64,000 nucleotides of DNA from Toxotes chatareus (taxonomy: Eukaryota; Chordata; Actinopteri; Toxotidae): the NCBI GenBank assembly GCA_016801885.1, contig JAFBJY010000341.1, positions 34,116 through 98,115 of the forward strand. The letters are read 5' to 3'. Position numbers and translations under genes: made by a program. This document shows positions 59,378 through 64,000 of this stretch, in pieces. The number at the start of each line of letters is the position of its first letter. The first letter of the stretch is position 1. Below the pieces are notes generated by a model. The model had not been told where the DNA came from and made no database searches. It saw nothing but the letters and a program-made list of their open reading frames with translations.

Positions 59378-62028
59378 ATGTCACAACAGGCACAAACTGG
59401 ATCCCCACTTAGCAGGCCGGTGATCACAAAAGAGGATCTTCGGCCTGTGATTGAGAAATATCTCAGTCAATTATCTGAGATACAGTTGAACATGATAGTT
59501 GAAGTGGTAAAAGAAGCAGACACAAGAGCTATTCTGGCTGACTTGTGTACTGAATTAACACAAATTATTAGCACATCCATTCTGAGAGTACTCCTGGAAC
59601 TTTCTGAAGAGGGCTTTGGTAGAGTACCTCAGACGGATGTTACAAAGGCATTGGAGGTCCCACATTTGGGAGACTTCCTCACTGATAGTGTTGCCGATGC
59701 TCTTCACCTCCCACGTGAAGATTGTGAGAGTGCTGAAGAGCTGGCAGAACTTATAAAGTCGGAAGTGTCCCGGAAAGTGAGTTCTCATATAGACCCTATT
59801 TATGGAACTGTTAACTTACCACATCATGTGAGCGGCTCCATGCCCGTCCCCACCCTAAGCAAAATGGTGGCTCAATTTTCCAAATGGCTGACAAGATGTT
59901 TGAGTAAGTTGGGCCCCCAGTGTCTGGGAAAGTGCCGGCGCCCAACCAGTATGGAGTCTGCCACAAAAACAAGCTCACACAGACCTGGATCACCCCAGAG
60001 CACAACATCAAAGATCTTCGTTCCCTTAGCCTCTGAAGCTGTGGCTGAGATTCTGATAAAATGGTCCAGTGAGATATCAGACCTGGCAGAGGAGGGTGGA
60101 ACTACCCAGAGACAGCCAGAGGAGGGTGGAACTACCCAACCCGACCCAAGCACCCCACCCCACGTACGTTCTCTACCTCCCCTATGTTCCACACCCACCT
60201 TACATTACCCATCTGCCCAAAGGTCCCTACCTCCCCACATTTATCTAAATATCCATGAGGCTGCATCGGACATCATTCACACAGTTTATGATGACCTACA
60301 TTATTCTCACTCCGGCAGTGAGGAAAATGCCTTGACTCCTCCAACACCTCATTTTAATGTGAGGTTAATTGTAAACAAGTTGAGAGGCTTTTTCTCTGCA
60401 CATGCCAGACCGAGAGAAGCTACCACCAGTGCCAACCAGAGAGAACGCTTTACCAGGTTTGCCCAAAAGCAACTAAGCAAAATGATGGCAGAGCTGAAGA
60501 GCACGTTTTCTAAAAAAGACTCAGAGTTCCCGCTGAGTCTGAAACAGGATTCAGGGTCCTGTGAGCTCAGTCACATGGAGCCTAGGGGTTCTGTTGAGAC
60601 TGCTGAAGACATGACACCTGGATATGTTCCAGACCTAGCTGACCTTTCCATTTTGACCGAGAGCATAACAATAATGACTTTGGAAAAAAAGAAGAACTCT
60701 GTTACATCTGACATCATTACATCTGAGGTTGGTGGCTTGTTTGACAAACTGCAAGAGCTTGAGAAACCTGCAGCTCATACCAGAAAAACTCTGGAACAAA
60801 TTAAATCAAGTGGCGAGATCAGACAGTTTTCAGATAGACTCGCCAGAAACATATATGATCATCTGATGCTTACCCAGACATATGAGATGCCCCTGCTTCC
60901 AGGGACCAAATGTCTCTCTGACTCTGTCATCTCAGTACACACGAGGAAGGTTGATACCACTCACTTTTCTCCTGAAGTTCTGTATGCTGTGACAGAAGAT
61001 GCGGTGGCAATGTTCCTGCAGCAGGTGCTTCTCTGGGTGGAAGAAGAGCCATCAGTAACAGCAAGTCACAGTGAGGAAGTGTCTGGAGCACTAACCGACA
61101 TCACAGACCTAATCACTGATACACCAGAAGACATACTGAACACATCAGAGGAAAATATCATCAGGCCAGAGGCGTCAGCACAGTCAGTTTGTGCATCACT
61201 TGATGCTGCACAAACAGATATGCTGACCACACCAGAAGAAAAGACCATTAGGCCAGGGTCCCCTGAAGCCAGAGACAGTCATACGTCGGCACAGTCAGTT
61301 TGTGCATCACTTGATGCTGCACAAACAGATATGCTGACCACACCAGAAGAAAAGACCATTAGGCCAGGGTCCCCTGAAGCCAGAGACAGTCATACTTCAG
61401 CACACTCAGTTTGTGCATCACTTCATGATGAAGCTTCACACAGTGAAAGCTCCATCAATCTTGTGATCACAGTGATGGGTGCTTCAAGTGACAATGCTGC
61501 TGCAACATCATCTGAGCCTAGACCAGCCCCCTACAAAAGTTCAGTGTCAGTCAAACAACAGCAAAGTAAGGGATCTGAGCCAGTTAATCAGTCCCTTCTC
61601 CATCAGAGTATGTGACCAACGACATCATCACTGCTCTTTTCCTGAGGATTGCCATCAAATCAGGGAAAACCAAAGATTTTTTTAACACAGTATATAAAAA
61701 TAACACCATTGACCGACTGTCAAACAAGACACAGGACGAGATTAACATCTGTGACCGTAACGTCGAAAAAATCGTGAAGAATATGGTGAAAATTAACAAG
61801 GCTGTGATAAAAGACCTCCGAAAGGAGTTTGGCTCTCCAGAGGAACTACTAGAGGCTGCAATGTCATCAAAAGACACATCTTTTGAAGATGCTGTTGTAA
61901 AGTCTCTAAAGATCCATCTGAGTGCCCTCCTTGGCCCATCCCAAAAGAGGAAGTCCCGAGTTCCCAGGTTCTGCTCAGCTTTAACAAAACCCTTCAAGTG
62001 CTGCACCAAGAACCAGTGTGAAGAATAA
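59378..62028 (+). CDS. Unrecognised helical, Ser/Thr-rich protein
   Basis: I do not recognise this protein. The first open frame (59378-61615) gives 745 residues; a second frame (to 62028) continues the same style of sequence. The two join in frame if a 41-base GTAAGG...CAG interval at 61566-61606 is removed (QQ-K-YVTNDIIT), giving about 870 residues; otherwise this is a frameshift. Visible layout: an N-terminal helical region (about residues 18-150), a Cys/basic patch (LTRCLSKLGPQCLGKCRR) near 175, Ser/Thr/Pro linkers, a middle helical region (about 285-370), a third (about 420-560), a 37-residue tandem repeat, then a final helical region and a basic Cys-rich tail (RFCSALTKPFKCC). VT(S/N)DIIT occurs in both the third and last regions. 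No signal peptide or membrane segment. It follows a good promoter and has a poly(A) signal downstream, so it is probably a real gene. A degraded copy lies at 18421-20260. Confidence 0.75.
61175..61425 (+). repeat. 111-bp in-frame tandem repeat
   Basis: Two full and one partial unit of 37 codons (SAQSVCASLDAAQTD, then MLTTPEEKTIRPGSPEARDS and HT), starting at 61175, 61286 and 61397. The first two units differ at only a few bases. The 5' edge resembles an older degenerate unit (ILNTSEENIIRPEA). Confidence 0.95.
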
Positions 62029-62421
62029 TTACCCCTCCATTAACCCCAACCCTAAAACCATGTCTTCTGCTTCAAATTGACACTCCACCCCACCCCAACA
62101 CTCCCTTCCGCCTTACCGTGGGTTTACTCCGGGTGCTCCGGTTTCCCCACATCCTCCCAAAAAAACAACCACAACCCATACCCCACCCCAACACTCCCTT
62201 CCCCTTTACTGTGGGTTTACTCCGGGTGCTCCGGTTTCCCCACATTTCCCCTTCAATTAAAATTTCAAAATAAACAAAAACCAAAAACAATTTTTTTTGT
62301 TTGTTACGTTTTTTTTCCTATACACTCATGTTGATTGTGATTAAAAGATGTAATGTATTAAGTGCATGTTTAATTTTCAGCATAGTACAAGAAGATACAA
62401 CATAGACTGTGTTCCAATAAA
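62029..62421 (+). other. 3' UTR region with 93-bp tandem repeat and poly(A) signals
   Basis: A 93-base unit starting CACCCCAACACTCCC at 62091 is repeated at 62184 and ends in CTCCGGGTGCTCCGG-TTTCC, a phrase frequent in fish dispersed repeats. AATAAA occurs at 62269-62274 and 62416-62421. The degraded copy at about 20480-20640 keeps the same order. Confidence 0.7.
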
Positions 62422-63700
62422 GTTTCTGAAGAAAAAATGAGAAAGTGTTAATGGATAAAATCACCAGGTAGGTTTTTGCCTAATCTTGTGAGTTACACAT
62501 GACATAATGCTAAATGACATAATTAGAAACGGGCTGTGAACTGCAGCAAGAGGCCTAATTGTCATGCCACCTTGTGGAGACCACCTTCTGCTCTGAGACT
62601 CTGTCAATTAGCAGTGTGTGTGTGTGTGTGTGTACCTGGCTTTCCTGTCTGGATCTTCATGCCTTCTGCCATTCATTCTCCTGCCCACTGCTTTCACTTA
62701 AGTGAAAGTCCCTGTCTTTATTGAATTTGGGAAAGCTTACATTCAAGCAGCCCCAGCAAATTCAAAGACATCAGATAGTTCTCATCCTAAAAGTGAAAAT
62801 GTAAATACTGTTTGAAATCAGGTTATGTTATGTTAAAAAAAGGACTTTTTCCTTATCATACTTGTAATTCTAGGACTAACTGGTAGCTGATAGGATCTGA
62901 TAGCAACAGGTATAATTTCAGCTGTAAAAACTGTTGGTCGCCAGCTAGAAATGAAGTGTTTTCTTTTGCCTACCTCTGTAAATTTCAAGTGCTAAATCTG
63001 AACTGCCACTGTTAAAACCTAACAAGCTCCAAGAAACAACATGTAGCTAACTTGTGGGTTTAGCTTTAGCTAATTTGAGGGGAAAATTACACTAAGACCA
63101 CTTGAAGTCCTGTGTGACAAACTGTCCTCATTATTTGGTCAAATTTCTTCTCAAAAGAAGTGATACACCTTCAGAGAGCATTGCGCGGTCCACCCAGCGT
63201 TGGTGGAGTTTACAGCCTTTATCCTCTTTAAGATATAAAGTCATTGATCTAAGCGTGTTTAAATCTTAATACTTCACTTCCCTCCAGGAAGTAGCAGGGT
63301 CAAATATCAAAAGCAGGAAACTTTGAAAAAAAGATCTGACATTCAAAAATTGTGATTTGTTGCCAGGATTATTTTCTAATACTTCCTCTTGGACACATAG
63401 GAGGTTGACGAAGCATGAGGGCAAAAACAACATTTAAGGCAGAATTTAATTTGGGATCATTAATTTAAAAGTAAGGGTGATGTTTTCTTGCTGTCTTCTC
63501 CTTGAATGTAAACCTACTTCGTTTGTCTGTGTGCGTGTGATGAACAGCCTGAACACAGACGCCTCATTGGGCTGACCCGGGATGGACTTCCTTGATGGGT
63601 GTGGAGATTCGCCAGACTCTGGAGCGTGACTACGATACTTTACTGAAGGGACCATCATTGGAGACTTTCTGCTTTGACAGATGCAGCCTGGATAATATTT
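62422..63700. other. Non-coding interval
   Basis: No gene recognised. A short TG run sits at 62613-62632. The degraded counterpart has a 1.95 kb insertion at the point equivalent to about 62998. Confidence 0.6.
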
Positions 63701-63739
63701 AGAAGAGAAAGAATACACTTTTTATTTGTCTTTGCTACT

Positions 63740-64000
63740 TCCAACTGTGTAGAACCTCACCGCTGCTACATTGAAGAGGGATGGCATCCACACTTTGTTG
63801 GAGTCAGATCTCACCCAGCTATTAGTCAACCCCAGTGGCCCCACGGTGACACCACTCAACAAGATTCAGAGCCAGGAGAGCCACTTTTCCTGGTCCATCC
63901 TATTGAGGGCTCCATTGAGGGCCTTCAAGACGCTTGCCCCAAGCTCAGTGTGCTTTGTTATGGCCTGCAGTGCACGAAAGGTACTGTGGTCACAAATACC
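63740..64000 (+). other. Possible partial exon at the window edge
   Basis: Two overlapping plus-strand frames stay open to base 64000 without an ATG. One reads LVNPSGPTVTPLNKIQ, the other EEGWHPHFVGVRSHPAIS. Neither matches a family I know. The degraded counterpart at 23950-24170 keeps the nucleotide sequence. It could be an exon of a gene to the right or chance. Confidence 0.25.

Noticed and set aside
60100..60140. Second tandem array (EEGGTTQ, twice) as a separate feature
   Set aside because: Only two short units of 11 residues; noted as minor low-complexity sequence in the protein.

Overview
The window looks like teleost fish genomic DNA. It holds a multi-exon kinase gene of the fish-expanded PIM type with very short introns, L2-clade LINEs with an esterase-type ORF1, a gypsy-type solo LTR, a tRNA-derived SINE, and dense AT, TG and AAAAC microsatellites. 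There is no sign of bacterial gene organisation. I could not place it to species.

Layout. (1) 1-13746 is clean sequence, 'copy A': the 5' exon of a PIM-like kinase on the minus strand (the rest lies left of the window), 3 kb of non-coding DNA, a 5.3 kb L2 LINE (minus) carrying a solo LTR, and a non-coding stretch with a 5'-truncated L2 and a SINE. (2) 13747 to about 38705 is 25 kb of very noisy, homopolymer-inflated sequence with no credible intact gene. Parts of it can still be aligned by eye to the right end of the window: about 16650-24170 is a forward counterpart of about 57000-64000, and about 26150-30430 is an inverted counterpart of about 54830-57010. (3) 38706-42639 is clean and holds the kinase exons of a PIM-like gene (minus, last coding exon at 41106). 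(4) 42640-55250, 'copy B', repeats copy A almost base for base. (5) 55251-64000 is clean: an inverted arm that makes a large foldback with the end of copy B, more repeat debris, a gypsy gag fragment, and one substantial unrecognised gene at 59378-62028 (+) behind a clear TATA/CRE/AP-1 promoter.

Reading. Copy A plus the noisy block, and copy B plus the right flank, look like two versions of one unit spaced about 42.6 kb apart. That is either a recent tandem duplication of a PIM-like locus or a false duplication (two haplotypes, or one locus assembled twice) joined through poorly polished sequence. The differences between A and B are mostly 1-5 base indels in runs, which favours residual assembly error or allelic copies, but some events are clearly structural: a 1094-bp segment bounded by 8-bp direct repeats, a 31-bp deletion, and a 15-bp deletion that removes the endonuclease SDH motif.

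Best candidates for something undescribed: the helical, Ser/Thr-rich protein encoded at 59378-62028, which I do not recognise and which has a degraded second copy at 18421-20260; and the PIM-like kinase, whose N-terminal exon is built from a basic, Ser/Pro-rich repeat absent from mammalian PIM kinases. The genes do not form an operon or a recognisable defence system. The mobile elements are all visibly broken.
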